DNA from: Gracilibacillus massiliensis
GTDB taxonomy: Bacteria; Bacillota; Bacilli; Bacillales; Amphibacillaceae
NCBI RefSeq assembly: GCF_001458115.1
Contig: NZ_CZRP01000008.1
Coordinates: 1 to 64,000, forward strand
Length of the DNA stretch: 64,000 bases
Reading direction: 5' to 3'
Below, piece by piece: positions 7,614-16,922 of the stretch. The position numbers and the translations under genes are program-made. Each line of letters starts with the position of its first letter. The stretch's first letter is position 1. The notes under the pieces are model-generated. The model was not told where the DNA came from. It was given only the letters and a program-made list of their open reading frames with translations, and made no database searches.

Positions 7614-8180
7614 TTAAAAATCGTATTTAGCTTCTTCTCTATCACGAATCTCCTGATAGGTTCCTGTCAGAGTCACAGTATCTTCAACAAGTCGTTCGAT
7701 TCGAAATAAGACATCGTCATTCGTTATCTCCTTACGATAGAAATCAATGTCTTCGATAAAGACATAGCTTTGCACGATTTGTGCCTTCATATACCCTAAA
7801 ATTGGTTTTAATTGCTGTTCTGGAATCAGATAATGCTTTTGTGATCCAGCGGTGATAATCATGCTCACTACTTTATGTTGCAAAGCATCTACAGGCAATA
7901 AATCAAACACGTTTTTTAAAGTGCCGGGGATCGATGCTTGAAAAATCGGGCTTCCAATAATAATCGCATCTGCAGCCATAATCGTTTCTGTAACCTTCTT
8001 GGTATCCCCTTGATAATCTAGATAATTGCGACCATCACTAAATTGGATGTCATGCTCTGCTAAATCAAGCATCGTAACCTCTAGATCTGGGTACTTATTT
8101 TCAAGTGTTTTGACTGCATAACTGATCGCTGTTTTTGTTTTAGACCCTACGATAGATCCTGCAATTGCTACTACCTTCAT
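7614..8180 (-). CDS. NADPH-dependent FMN reductase family protein
   Basis: A 188-residue flavodoxin-like protein starting MKVVAIAGSIVGSKTKTAIS, where the first strand and phosphate-binding loop bind FMN. GSPIFQASIPGTLKNVFDLL is typical of the SsuE/YwqN-like NADPH:FMN reductases. The start at 8180 has AGGAGG 6 nt upstream; a second ATG at 8183 is possible. It begins about 10 bp after the monooxygenase gene, so the two are co-transcribed. This fits a two-component flavin monooxygenase in which this enzyme supplies FMNH2. Confidence 0.88.
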   Translation of the reverse strand: MKVVAIAGSIVGSKTKTAISYAVKTLENKYPDLEVTMLDLAEHDIQFSDGRNYLDYQGDTKKVTETIMAADAIIIGSPIFQASIPGTLKNVFDLLPVDALQHKVVSMIITAGSQKHYLIPEQQLKPILGYMKAQIVQSYVFIEDIDFYRKEITNDDVLFRIERLVEDTVTLTGTYQEIRDREEAKYDF

Positions 8181-8190
8181 CATTTGCCTC

Positions 8191-9246
8191 CTATTTCTTC
8201 GTATACTTTCGAATCGCTGGCAATACTTCTTTACCAATTAACTCGATATTTTTGCGTAATTTATCAAAGGGTACACCGCCAAAGTCCATTTGTGCAATAT
8301 AGCGTTGGTGTCCATACATTTCATGTTGATAAAGAATTTTCTCAATAACTTCTTGTGGACTTCCAACATTCATGACATCACGCTTATCAGCACCTTGTGC
8401 AAAATGTTGCTTCGGATAACCTCTGCCATTTGTCTTTTGCATCCCTTCATTAACGGAAGGATACATTTCTCGTTGTGCTTGCTGTGTCGTCTCAGCTAGA
8501 TAGAAAAAGCCAGCGGTTGCGACCGGAAATTGTGCCGGATCATGTCCCGCTTGTCTTAAGGCATCCCGATAACTATCAATTGTCCGCTTGAATATAGATA
8601 CAGGTCCGCCTAGTGTCGCTAGAAAAATTGGCACTCCGGCATAACCTGCTTTGACCGCACTTGAAGGATGTCCACCAACCGCTCGCCAAATTGGTAGTGA
8701 GCCATTTAGTGGTCGAGGTAGAATATGTGCATCTCGAAGTGGCGCACGATACTGCCCCTCCCAATTAACGTATTCTTCTTGATTTATTTTTAATAAGAGA
8801 TCAAATTTCTCTTCATATAATTCTTCATAGTCGTGAAGATCATAACCGAGCAAGTCAAAATTTCCGACCCTGGAAGCACGTCCGGCAATAATCTCCGTGC
8901 GTCCTTTTGAAATCAAGTCGATGGTAGCAAAATCCTCATAGACCCGAACAGGATCGAGGGTACTAATAATCGTTGATGAGCTAGCTATTTTAATATTTTC
9001 TGTGGCCTGCGCAATAGCAGATAACACAACAGAATGTGCTTGGGTGGTAAAGTACTCTTGATGACTTTCTCCTACACTAAAGAAGTCAATGCCAACATCA
9101 TCTGCTAGTTTTGCTAATTCTATAATTTCCTCTAACCTCTGCCCGGCAGGAATTCTTTCACCTGTAGCTGGATTGGGCAAATGATCCCCTAATGTATATA
9201 AACCAAATTCTAAACCTTTACTTGCATCAATTCGATATTTTTCCAT
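8191..9246 (-). CDS. Luciferase-like (LLM class) flavin-dependent monooxygenase
   Basis: A 351-residue bacterial-luciferase-fold protein. Markers are LEFGLYTLGDHLPNP, ELAKLADDVGIDFFSVGESH, SSSTIISTLDPVRVYEDFATIDLIS, GRTEIIAGRAS and PIWRAVGGHPSSAVKAG. It belongs to the CE1758-like subfamily usually paired with an FMN reductase, as here. It probably oxidises a small organic substrate with reduced FMN and O2; the substrate cannot be read from sequence. It is the first gene of the operon and divergent from an HxlR regulator that probably controls it. Confidence 0.88.
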   Translation of the reverse strand: MEKYRIDASKGLEFGLYTLGDHLPNPATGERIPAGQRLEEIIELAKLADDVGIDFFSVGESHQEYFTTQAHSVVLSAIAQATENIKIASSSTIISTLDPVRVYEDFATIDLISKGRTEIIAGRASRVGNFDLLGYDLHDYEELYEEKFDLLLKINQEEYVNWEGQYRAPLRDAHILPRPLNGSLPIWRAVGGHPSSAVKAGYAGVPIFLATLGGPVSIFKRTIDSYRDALRQAGHDPAQFPVATAGFFYLAETTQQAQREMYPSVNEGMQKTNGRGYPKQHFAQGADKRDVMNVGSPQEVIEKILYQHEMYGHQRYIAQMDFGGVPFDKLRKNIELIGKEVLPAIRKYTKK

Positions 9247-9290
9247 TATACAACAACCTTTCTTTCAACGAAATTTACGTATCATATGTT

Positions 9291-9319
9291 ATTATGAACG
9301 ATAGCAACCAAAAATGTAA
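9291..9319 (-). promoter_or_regulatory. Candidate promoter of the monooxygenase operon
   Basis: Minus strand TTACAT (9314-9319), 17-bp spacer, CATAAT (9291-9296), about 45 bp before the start codon. Confidence 0.45.
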
Positions 9320-9340
9320 GTACGCACTTTCAAGTAATAT

Positions 9341-9358
9341 AGTATCTCATAAGATACT
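9341..9358. promoter_or_regulatory. Candidate HxlR operator
   Basis: A perfect inverted repeat AGTATCT-CATA-AGATACT lies in the 138-bp region shared by the divergent hxlR-type gene and the monooxygenase operon, 26 bp before the regulator's start codon. A second short pair, AAGT-ACGC-ACTT, is at 9318-9329. HxlR/DUF24 dimers bind short palindromes of this kind. Assignment is by position. Confidence 0.5.
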
Positions 9359-9384
9359 GTAAAAGTGAAAAAGGAGACAAACTA

Positions 9385-9732
9385 ATGAAATATCAACCAA
9401 ATGCATGTCGAGTAGAAGATGCCTTAAGTATTTTAGTCGGAAAATGGAAACCGATTATTCTTCTGCATCTACTCAACCACGGGACACAACGCTTTAATGA
9501 ATTAAGAAGAAGTATGCCCGGAATTACACAAAAAATGTTAACCAAGCAGCTACGAGAATTAGAAGCGGAGGACATCGTCGAGCGTGTCGTTTATCCAGAA
9601 GTCCCACCGAAAGTGGAATATTCAATTACAGAGTATGGGAAAAGTCTACAACCAATCTTAGAAGCGATGCATGAATGGGGAGTGAAGCATACGCTTCATA
9701 AACAAGAAAAAGTAAAAGAGGAGCACGGATAA
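9385..9732 (+). CDS. HxlR (DUF24) family transcriptional regulator
   Basis: A 115-residue winged-helix protein: [73 protein letters not shown]. Cys8 occupies the N-terminal position used as a redox or electrophile sensor in the YodB/CatR/HypR group. It is divergent from a flavin monooxygenase/reductase pair, suggesting control of detoxification of a quinone- or aldehyde-like compound (inference). AAAAAGGAGA lies upstream of the ATG. Confidence 0.9.
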   Translation: MKYQPNACRVEDALSILVGKWKPIILLHLLNHGTQRFNELRRSMPGITQKMLTKQLRELEAEDIVERVVYPEVPPKVEYSITEYGKSLQPILEAMHEWGVKHTLHKQEKVKEEHG

Positions 9733-9835
9733 GACTAATGAGTTCAGTTATAGGAAAAAAGTGTTAATAACTTTAGAAATTGCTCAATAATTAGCACACC
9801 TTGCAAACACTATTTTATAATATAAACCTCAAACT

Positions 9836-9864
9836 AAAACACTCAGGAAATTTCTGAGTGTTTT
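9836..9864. terminator. Terminator downstream of the hxlR-type gene
   Basis: An 11-bp perfect stem, AAAACACTCAG / CTGAGTGTTTT, with a GAAATTT loop and T/A tracts on both sides. It lies between the plus-strand regulator and the minus-strand gene that ends at 9948, and may serve both. Confidence 0.8.
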
Positions 9865-9947
9865 ATCGTGATACTTAATTTTCTTCTTCAAACAATTCAA
9901 TTTTGTTTAAGTATACGGTTTTTCAATCACATTAACTAGTTGATCAT

Positions 9948-10535
9948 TTAATCAAAGGATACAACTTTTCCATCGCTATTTATCCCCCGAAAACTAAAAC
10001 TACCTACATCTCCCTGGGGTAACTTACTGTAATAAGCTGCAAATCCATCTTTTACTTCCATTTCAATAAAAATAGAGGATTGCTCTTTAACAATACTTAA
10101 TGGTGTACTTTTTCTATCATCTTGTTCATTACTAACAATAACCTTTTCAATCTGCTTATCCAATGCCTCTGCCGCGAATACTACATCATAAAATTCATCT
10201 TCTATTTCTTCCCCAGACCAAGTCACTTTCATATTTTCATCAATTGTTTGTCCACTAATTGGATTTATATTAGTGGCCCGTTTAAAAATACCTAAGGGGC
10301 TTTCTAGTAGCTTTACATAATTAAGCTTACCTGTATTCCAAATAACTATTTTTTTATTAGCTATATCTTTTTCAAATACAACTTCACCATCTTCGTTGGG
10401 TAGCGTATAACGGATTGCAGAATGTTCAGTCAACGCATATCCCGCAAGAACTGAAGGACCAAAATATACCCCTAATAATAACAATATACCAATTGTAATT
10501 AAATAACGTTTTCTGATTTTTTTATTTGATTGCAA
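9948..10535 (-). CDS. Single-span membrane protein, function unknown
   Basis: A 195-residue protein with a basic N-terminus (LQSNKKIRKRY), one membrane segment (about 11-30), and an extracytoplasmic beta-rich domain. I place the start at the TTG at 10535, with AAAGGGG upstream and one base after the stop of the preceding gene. A GTG at 10565 would extend it but has no ribosome-binding site. It is coupled to the four-span protein gene upstream, so the two probably act together. I do not recognise the family. Confidence 0.65.
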   Translation of the reverse strand: MQSNKKIRKRYLITIGILLLLGVYFGPSVLAGYALTEHSAIRYTLPNEDGEVVFEKDIANKKIVIWNTGKLNYVKLLESPLGIFKRATNINPISGQTIDENMKVTWSGEEIEDEFYDVVFAAEALDKQIEKVIVSNEQDDRKSTPLSIVKEQSSIFIEMEVKDGFAAYYSKLPQGDVGSFSFRGINSDGKVVSFD

Positions 10536-10536
10536 T

Positions 10537-10977
10537 CTATCTAACCCCTTTCTGTTGTATGTCACTAAAAATGCAAAATATCTTATTCTTGGTAATTCTC
10601 TTGAATATCCATCTATCTATAATCCCATATAGCATTGCAGCTAACATTCCCAAATAAGCAAATGGCGGAAAAATTATTAGTCCATTCACTAATCCAAATA
10701 CACCAAGAATTAATACATATAAACTTTTGTGTTGTGGGAACCTCTTTTCTAGCAGCTTCTCGACTATTATCGATACTAAATTACCGTAAAATAAGATAAT
10801 CGTACCAACCATGATAGAGTAGAAGAAGAACCCTTCCATTAATTGATTACCTAAGTTATATTCAGATTGATAACCATCTACAATAATAAAATACATAACC
10901 CACAGAAAAGAAAAAACAGTTGTGGTAACAACAGTTGAACTTAACTTTCTTAAGATAAAGCTTTTTGTTGATCCCAT
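10537..10977 (-). CDS. Four-span membrane protein, function unknown
   Basis: A 146-residue protein with four hydrophobic segments (about 15-34, 47-70, 86-103, 105-123) and a short basic C-terminus. The ATG at 10977 has GGAGAG 6 nt upstream, better than the ATG at 10995. Its stop codon is separated by one base from the next gene's TTG, indicating translational coupling. No family recognised; the pair resembles small integral membrane modules found as accessory genes in Bacillaceae. Confidence 0.65.
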   Translation of the reverse strand: MGSTKSFILRKLSSTVVTTTVFSFLWVMYFIIVDGYQSEYNLGNQLMEGFFFYSIMVGTIILFYGNLVSIIVEKLLEKRFPQHKSLYVLILGVFGLVNGLIIFPPFAYLGMLAAMLYGIIDRWIFKRITKNKIFCIFSDIQQKGVR

Positions 10978-11140
10978 ATTTATCTCTCCATTCATAATAA
11001 AATGGACTATGTTACTTTATGTAATATTTTTGCCTGTTATATATTTTTTTCACAATCTCCGTAATTATTTTAACATATATTTTCCTTTTTCCCTTTCAAA
11101 GTAACGTTAGAATCAGTTAAACTTCGGACTGAAATTAGAA

Positions 11141-11173
11141 AGGGATGCAAAACCAGTTGTGGTTTGCATCCCT
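11141..11173 (-). terminator. Terminator downstream of the PfpI-family gene
   Basis: AGGGATGCAAA / TTTGCATCCCT encloses a 10-nt loop, about 80 bp after the stop codon on the minus strand. Confidence 0.7.
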
Positions 11174-11250
11174 AATGAGAGGGTTTTATTATATTTCATT
11201 ACTCGTAACTTAACATATTAGAATAAGTCTTATGCTTCCCATCTCTATCC

Positions 11251-11763
11251 TTATGGCAATAATTTGATTGATTCCTCCACAAACGCCGGTATATCATCTG
11301 GTTGTCTACTCGTCACTAACTGATCTTGGCAAACAACTACTTCTTTATCGTGAACTTTTCCACCAGCATACTCTAAGTCAACTTGAATCGATTTAAAGCC
11401 AGTTACGTCTCGACCTTCAAGTGTTTTCGCTGTAATTAATAGTTGCGGACCATGACAAATCGCAAATACTGGTTTCTTCTCGTCCATAAAGTGTTTAGCA
11501 AATTCTACGAAACGATCATCCCCTCTTAATATATCAGGAGAAAATCCACCTGGAATAAATAATGCATCAAAATCGTTTGGTGACACATCATCAATTGCTT
11601 GATCAATTGTTATAGATGCATCCCCTTGTTTACCTTTGACGGTCTTTCCTTTTTCCTTCTCAATAGTTACGACTTGATGTCCCGCTCCTTTAAAATCCTT
11701 TGCCGGGTCCGTGTACTCTACATCTTCAAACATATCTGTAATTACTGTTGCAATTTTAGCCAT
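11251..11763 (-). CDS. DJ-1/PfpI family protein (YfkM/YraA-like)
   Basis: A 170-residue class I glutamine-amidotransferase-like fold. Markers are KIATVITDMFEDVEYTDP, ALFIPGGFSPD and AICHGPQLL, which holds the nucleophile Cys and following His; the Glu is in the MFEDVEY loop. YfkM and YraA are general-stress proteins of B. subtilis, and family members are described as glycation-repair or chaperone enzymes. The length is typical and the gene is monocistronic. GGAGG-like sequence precedes the ATG. Confidence 0.9.
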   Translation of the reverse strand: MAKIATVITDMFEDVEYTDPAKDFKGAGHQVVTIEKEKGKTVKGKQGDASITIDQAIDDVSPNDFDALFIPGGFSPDILRGDDRFVEFAKHFMDEKKPVFAICHGPQLLITAKTLEGRDVTGFKSIQVDLEYAGGKVHDKEVVVCQDQLVTSRQPDDIPAFVEESIKLLP

Positions 11764-11927
11764 CTTAATATATTCCTCCTTAAATGATAGAGTTAGTATT
11801 CTCTACATTTTCATTATTACCACGAGGAAGTTATTGGTAAACATCATTATTAAAACTCTTCTGTTAACACGATCACTAATATCCGATACAATTGAGAAAT
11901 ACTTATAAGAAGCAAAAGGAGATCAAT

Positions 11928-12821
11928 ATGCAAAAAATGTTACAAAATAGAAACATGATTCCCGTTCTTATACTCCTAATCACATTAATTTGGGGTTATG
12001 CTTGGGTACTAATGAAAGAAGCGGTTGATTTCATGGGGCCTTTTACATTTTCGACTTTTCGGTTTGCTACTGGCACGCTCACCATGATCATCGTTTTATT
12101 ACTCTTAAAAGTAAAAAGGCCTCCTATGTGGTCTTGGAAACATCTAATTATTATAGGATTTTTACAAACAACAGTGGTATTCACACTCGTTATGTATGGT
12201 TTGCAATTTGTAGAAGCAGGGAAATCCTCAGTTCTTTTATATTCAATGCCTGTTTGGAGTACCGTGCTTTCCGTGTGTCTCCTAAAGGAAAAAGTAACGA
12301 AAGGTAAGATAATTGGGCTTAGCTTCGGCTTAGTAGGCCTTTTTACTATTTTAGGATGGGATATTTGGAAAAATCAAACACCTGAATTATTAATTGGCGA
12401 AACTTTAATTATTATTGCCGCGATTTCGTGGGGCGCTTCTAACGTTTATTACCGCAAAACCGTTTCGAAACTATCACAATTACAAGTAAACACGTACCAG
12501 ATGTTGTTTGGTACCGTTGGACTAGCTATTGTCGCAGTTATAATGGAAGGTGGCGATAGCATTAACTTCACACCCTATAGCATTTATATCATCTTATTTA
12601 CCGGAGTTTTAGCTTCCGCTTTCTGTTTTACCGCATGGTTTTTTGTTTTAAATGCAATTGAAATGACAACTGCCACGATCGCGACATTGCTAGTACCTGT
12701 GTTTGGATTGTTTTTAGGTTGGTTGTTGATAGATGAGAATATAGGGGTCAGCATTCTGATTGGTACAGGTCTGATTATTAGTGGTATTGTTATTTCTACC
12801 TTGGCGAAAAGAGTTAGATGA
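11928..12821 (+). CDS. EamA/DMT-superfamily transporter
   Basis: A 297-residue protein with ten membrane segments arranged as two EamA repeats (about 7-135 and 148-290). Markers are ITLIWGYAWVLMKEAV, PFTFSTFRFATGTL, and AAISWGASNVYYRK at the start of the second repeat. The ATG at 11928 has AAAGGAGATC upstream; the open frame upstream to 11892 has no start signal. Such proteins export metabolites such as amino acids; the substrate is unknown. Confidence 0.9.
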   Translation: MQKMLQNRNMIPVLILLITLIWGYAWVLMKEAVDFMGPFTFSTFRFATGTLTMIIVLLLLKVKRPPMWSWKHLIIIGFLQTTVVFTLVMYGLQFVEAGKSSVLLYSMPVWSTVLSVCLLKEKVTKGKIIGLSFGLVGLFTILGWDIWKNQTPELLIGETLIIIAAISWGASNVYYRKTVSKLSQLQVNTYQMLFGTVGLAIVAVIMEGGDSINFTPYSIYIILFTGVLASAFCFTAWFFVLNAIEMTTATIATLLVPVFGLFLGWLLIDENIGVSILIGTGLIISGIVISTLAKRVR

Positions 12822-12883
12822 ATTATCTGAAATAATACATATGTTCAATTGAGAATTTTTATCATTTAGTGTATATTAGATAA

Positions 12884-12975
12884 CGTAAGACTTCCATCAT
12901 TTGGTGTCCGTTTATCTTCTCCGATTTGGCTCCTTGAATCTTGGAGTAGGAGGGATTACGTACGCTGTGATACTA
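12884..12975. repeat. Diverged copy of the 148-bp intergenic repeat
   Basis: GTAAGACTTCCATCA at one end and GGAGGGATTACGTACGC at the other match, with changes, the start (GTGAGACTTCCAGCA) and end (GGGGGATTACGGATGG) of the repeat unit at 4321-4677. It is about 92 bp long, shorter in the middle, and fills most of the gap between the EamA gene and the next gene. Confidence 0.6.
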
Positions 12976-13008
12976 CCAATACATTTAATGGTAAAAGGAG
13001 ACTAGATC

Positions 13009-13725
13009 ATGCAAATCTACTGGACGAAAATAAATAAGATTATTGAAGAAACACCTGATGTTAAAACATATATGCTTGACTGTCCGAAAGATTTCACATG
13101 GGAAGAAGGTTCCCATACCCATTTCGCACTGGAAGGATTTAATGCCGGAGACAAACCAAATCGCAGCTTGATTCGCCACATGTCAATCTCGACTTTACCT
13201 CACGAAAATTCAATCGGTATCACAACACGTATCAAAGAACAGTGCTCCGAATTTAAATCCATTTTAAGAAGCCTTGAGGTCGGCAATGAAATAGCAATAT
13301 TTAAGACGCATTCGAATGTCCCGCTAAAAAGGGAAGATAAAAATGTTTACCTGCTGTCATCAGGAGTGGGCCTGGCAACTTTCAGACCATTAGTACTCGA
13401 TTATTTCGAAAGTGCTGACAATGTCAATCACATCCATTCCCTGAACATTGATTCATCCAAAGAATACTTATTCACTGATATTTTTGAAACTGCTCCTGAC
13501 AAGAAGTTTACATCACAGTTCGTCGATAACCGTGAAATCTACTATAAAGAACTGAAAAGGCTTGCTACTGATAAGGAAGGACTATTCTATATTGTCGGCA
13601 GCGACGAATTCCTCTTAGAGAACATTAAAGCACTACGTGAACAAGGTATCATACCAGAACAGATCATACTAGATAAGCATAAAAATCAACTTCCAGAGTT
13701 CTTTTCCCTTAATTTTTCAGTTTAA
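13009..13725 (+). CDS. Ferredoxin-reductase-like FAD-binding oxidoreductase
   Basis: A 238-residue FNR-type protein. Residues about 1-100 form the FAD-binding barrel (RHMSIST as the RxYS-type flavin motif). Residues about 105-235 form the NAD(P)-binding domain (LLSSGVGLATFRPLV, FYIVGSDEFLLENI). It has no [2Fe-2S] domain, so it needs a separate electron partner. A strong AAAAGGAGA precedes the ATG. It appears to be a single-gene unit. The partner and substrate cannot be inferred. Confidence 0.85.
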   Translation: MQIYWTKINKIIEETPDVKTYMLDCPKDFTWEEGSHTHFALEGFNAGDKPNRSLIRHMSISTLPHENSIGITTRIKEQCSEFKSILRSLEVGNEIAIFKTHSNVPLKREDKNVYLLSSGVGLATFRPLVLDYFESADNVNHIHSLNIDSSKEYLFTDIFETAPDKKFTSQFVDNREIYYKELKRLATDKEGLFYIVGSDEFLLENIKALREQGIIPEQIILDKHKNQLPEFFSLNFSV

Positions 13726-13745
13726 GTCAGACAGAAAATAAAATT

Positions 13746-13781
13746 AAAAAGCTGGTTTTCAAAACGGAAAACCAGCTTTTT
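13746..13781. terminator. Bidirectional terminator between the oxidoreductase gene and copZ
   Basis: AAAAAGCTGGTTTTC / GAAAACCAGCTTTTT, a 15-bp perfect stem with a 6-nt loop, between convergent genes. Confidence 0.93.
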
Positions 13782-13791
13782 ATTCTTATAA

Positions 13792-13998
13792 TTAGGCTTC
13801 AACATCATAGCCTTGATCTTCAATAGCCTCTTTCATGGCATCAACATTCACTTTAGACTCTTCAAAAGTAACATCTACACTACCAGCTTCTAAATTCACT
13901 TGAGCGGATGATACACCATCTAATTCTTTTAATGCACCTTCAACTGACATCTTGCAATGACCACATGTCATGCCTTGTACGTTTATCGTTTTTTCCAT
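13792..13998 (-). CDS. copZ: Copper chaperone CopZ
   Basis: A 68-residue HMA-domain protein with the Cu(I)-binding motif GMTCGHC (about residues 9-15) and Lys/Met spacing as in Bacillus CopZ. It carries Cu(I) in the cytosol to the CopA ATPase. AAGGAGGTG lies upstream of the ATG. Last gene of csoR-copA-copZ, 29 bp after copA. Confidence 0.96.
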   Translation of the reverse strand: MEKTINVQGMTCGHCKMSVEGALKELDGVSSAQVNLEAGSVDVTFEESKVNVDAMKEAIEDQGYDVEA

Positions 13999-14027
13999 GA
14001 CTTTTTCACCTCCTTACAAGTATGCTC

Positions 14028-16412
14028 TTATAATTTCACTCGTTTAAGACGAAGTGAATTAGTAACAACGCTGACCGAACTTAATGCCATTGCTGCACCT
14101 GCAACCCATGGCGCAAGTAATCCTATCGCTGCAATTGGAATTCCTGCTGTATTATAGCCGAAAGCCCAGAAAAGGTTTTGACGAATATTTTTAATCGTCG
14201 CATGGCTAATTTTGATTGCTTTTGGAATAAGCAATAATTCACCACCAAGAATCGTTACATCAGCCGCTTCAATTGCTACTTCCGTTCCTGTACCAATTGC
14301 AATGCCAATATCGGCAATCGCTAGTGCTGGAGCATCATTCACTCCATCTCCAACCATGGCAACTTTTTTACCGTTATCTTGAATTTCTTTCACCTTATCT
14401 GCCTTTTCTTCAGGTAAGACCTGGGCAATTACTTTGTCGATACCAACCTGTTTTGCGATCGCTTGCGCAGTTCGTTCGTTATCTCCGGTTAACATGATCA
14501 CTTCTAAGCCTTCTTCTTTTAACTCTCTTATTGCTTGTGGTGCAGTTTCTTTAATTGTGTCAGCGACCGAAACAATACCACGGTATTTTCCATCAATTGC
14601 AATTAACATCGCTGTTTTTCCTTCGATCTCGTAATCCACCAACTCTTGTTCTGCCCTACCAACATCGATTTGGTAATCATTCATGAGTTTTCGGTTTCCA
14701 ACAAGAATTTGCCTGCTTGAGATGGTTACCTCGATACCATGTCCAGGTATTGCAGTGAAATGATCAACATCAACTAATTCAATATTAGTTTCGGTTGCAT
14801 AAGCGACAATAGCTTCTGCAAGCGGGTGTTCTGAGCCTTTCTCCGCACTCGCGAGTAGCTGTAATGCTTCCTTATCACCGGTAAAGTTTGTGACTTCGGG
14901 CTTTCCTTTGGTAATGGTACCCGTTTTATCTAACACAATGGCATTTAATTCATGGGTACGCTCGAGATGCTCTCCACCTTTAAATAGGATGCCACTCTCT
15001 GCAGCCTTTCCTGTGCCAACCATAATCGAAGTTGGTGTCGCCAATCCTAAAGCACAAGGACATGCGATAACCAGGACAGCAATCGAGGCAACTAAAGCAG
15101 GTTCAACTTGACCAGGCTGGATAAATAAAATCCATATAGCAAAAGTTAGAATCGCAATCCCTACAACAATTGGCACAAAATAGCTAGAAATAACATCTGC
15201 TAGTCGTTGGATCGGTGCTTTTGACCCTTGGGCATCCTCGACTATTTTCACAATCGATGCAAGCGCAGTATCTTTCCCCACTTTTGTGGCTTCCATTTCA
15301 ATGGAACCATTTTTATTAATCGTTGACCCAATAACAGTTGCTTCTACTTCCTTTTCAATCGGGATCGATTCTCCTGTAATCATCGATTCATCGACAGATG
15401 TTCTTCCTTTTACAACGATACCATCCACAGGTATCTTCTCACCTGGTTTTACAACTAAACGATCTCCAACAGCAACTTCCTCAACTGGAATCATAACTTC
15501 CTCGCCATTCTTTATGACGCGTGCTTCTTTCGCCTGTAAATTGAGTAAAGAAGATAGTGCATTCGTTGTTTGGCTTTTCGCTCTTACCTCTAGATATTTC
15601 CCGAATAAAATTAACGTGATTAACACAGCACTTGTTTCAAAATATAAATGAGGCATATAGCTAGGATTGCCAATCGTTTTAAATGCTTCGTATAAGCTAT
15701 AGAAATATGCTGCACTTGTACCTAATGCGACAAGTACATCCATGTTGGCTCCACCATTACGAAGATTTTTATACGCACCAACATAAAATTGCCATCCGAT
15801 CAGAAATTGAACGGGTGTTGCTAAAGCAAATTGGAACCATGGATTCATAAATATAGCTGGTATCGTCATATTAAATAAATGGACCATCATCGTTACTAAT
15901 AATGGCGCGGCTAATACGGCGGAAATAATCAATTTCGTCTTCATATTCTTGATTTCTTTTTCTTTATGTGTTTTCTTTTCTTCCGCCTCCGCTTTTGGTT
16001 TCGCATCATATCCAAGTTTTTTAACTTTCTCAATGATTGCCTTCGTGTCCACCAATCCGGGATTATATTCGATTGATGCGGATTCTGTTGTTAAGTTTAC
16101 TGATGCAGACTTCACACCCTCTTGCTTATTGAGTACTTTCTCAATCCGGGTCGAACAAGCTGCACAAGTCATTCCAAAAACATCTAATTCGGCTTTTTCC
16201 ATTAAAACCCCGTAGCCGACTTTTTCAATTTTGTTCGTAATATCTTCCATCGAAGCCTTGTCTGAATCGTAATCTACGGTGGCTTTTTCGGTTGTTAAAT
16301 TGACTTTAGCCTCGACCCCATCCATTTTATTTAACACTTTTTCCACACGAGTAGAACAAGCAGCACAGGTCATTCCTGTTATACCTAATGTAGAATGATT
16401 TGTTTCTCCCAT
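14028..16412 (-). CDS. copA: Copper-exporting P1B-type ATPase CopA
   Basis: A 794-residue Cu(I) efflux pump. Two N-terminal HMA domains each carry [10 protein letters not shown] (about 13-22 and 79-88). Eight membrane segments follow, with TGES in the actuator domain, the CPC metal site in [12 protein letters not shown] (about residue 450), the phosphorylation motif DKTGT (about 495), [20 protein letters not shown], and the MxxSS element ([10 protein letters not shown]) in the last span. Length and order are those of B. subtilis CopA. It is preceded by csoR (12-bp gap) and followed by copZ. Confidence 0.97.
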   Translation of the reverse strand: MGETNHSTLGITGMTCAACSTRVEKVLNKMDGVEAKVNLTTEKATVDYDSDKASMEDITNKIEKVGYGVLMEKAELDVFGMTCAACSTRIEKVLNKQEGVKSASVNLTTESASIEYNPGLVDTKAIIEKVKKLGYDAKPKAEAEEKKTHKEKEIKNMKTKLIISAVLAAPLLVTMMVHLFNMTIPAIFMNPWFQFALATPVQFLIGWQFYVGAYKNLRNGGANMDVLVALGTSAAYFYSLYEAFKTIGNPSYMPHLYFETSAVLITLILFGKYLEVRAKSQTTNALSSLLNLQAKEARVIKNGEEVMIPVEEVAVGDRLVVKPGEKIPVDGIVVKGRTSVDESMITGESIPIEKEVEATVIGSTINKNGSIEMEATKVGKDTALASIVKIVEDAQGSKAPIQRLADVISSYFVPIVVGIAILTFAIWILFIQPGQVEPALVASIAVLVIACPCALGLATPTSIMVGTGKAAESGILFKGGEHLERTHELNAIVLDKTGTITKGKPEVTNFTGDKEALQLLASAEKGSEHPLAEAIVAYATETNIELVDVDHFTAIPGHGIEVTISSRQILVGNRKLMNDYQIDVGRAEQELVDYEIEGKTAMLIAIDGKYRGIVSVADTIKETAPQAIRELKEEGLEVIMLTGDNERTAQAIAKQVGIDKVIAQVLPEEKADKVKEIQDNGKKVAMVGDGVNDAPALAIADIGIAIGTGTEVAIEAADVTILGGELLLIPKAIKISHATIKNIRQNLFWAFGYNTAGIPIAAIGLLAPWVAGAAMALSSVSVVTNSLRLKRVKL

Positions 16413-16424
16413 ATCGTTCCCTCC

Positions 16425-16736
16425 CTACTTGGAAAACTGCTTCATAACCGTCATTAATTCATCAATGGCTTCCTTACCATCACCTTGCTTGATCGCATCA
16501 CTGACACAATGGTTAAGATGTCGTTCGGTGACGGAGAAACCTACATTTTTCAGCGCGGATTGGATAGCGCTAATTTGAACTAAAATATCTACACAATACC
16601 GGTCTTCTTCTACCATTTTCTGAATTCCGCGTACTTGGCCTTCTATACGTTTTAATCGGTTCACTTCTTTTTGCTTTTCACTTTGAGTTCTAGGTTTACT
16701 TGGGTGATCCTGTAGAAATTTATCCAAAAAGTTCAC
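16425..16736 (-). CDS. csoR: Copper-sensing repressor CsoR
   Basis: A 103-residue all-helical DUF156 repressor. The Cu(I) ligands are visible as the Cys in RYCVDIL and the His and Cys in ERHLNHC. Other family features are RLKRIEGQVRGIQKMVEEDR. Without copper it represses its own operon, and Cu(I) binding releases it. It is the first gene, directly behind an operator-bearing promoter. Confidence 0.96.
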   Translation of the reverse strand: MNFLDKFLQDHPSKPRTQSEKQKEVNRLKRIEGQVRGIQKMVEEDRYCVDILVQISAIQSALKNVGFSVTERHLNHCVSDAIKQGDGKEAIDELMTVMKQFSK

Positions 16737-16758
16737 TTCCTTTTTCTTTTATAAATAT

Positions 16759-16787
16759 ACTATACCCCAGCAAGGTATTTGTGTCAA
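16759..16787 (-). promoter_or_regulatory. csoR-copA-copZ promoter with CsoR operator
   Basis: Minus strand TTGACA (16782-16787), exactly 17-bp spacer, TATAGT (16759-16764). The spacer and -10 contain ATACC-TTGCT-GGGGTAT, a GC-rich pseudo-palindrome like known CsoR operators, so a bound repressor would block RNA polymerase. Confidence 0.85.
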
Positions 16788-16828
16788 ATGAAAGGATTAT
16801 ATCAAGTGTTGTTATGCTATATAAAGAA

Positions 16829-16860
16829 AACGACCTATAGCTAAAATGCCAAAGGTCGTT
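16829..16860. terminator. Candidate terminator between csoR upstream region and fic
   Basis: AACGACCT / AGGTCGTT with a loop of about 15 nt. The T-run is weak, so it may be only a hairpin. Confidence 0.35.
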
Positions 16861-16922
16861 CTTAGTATATTATTTTCTTCAAATTTAACATTTATACATC
16901 GTTTTTCTTAATTTCAATATTC

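Noticed and set aside
14273-16215. Plus-strand reading frames opposite copA
   Set aside because: Shadows of the copA codon pattern; no translation signals.
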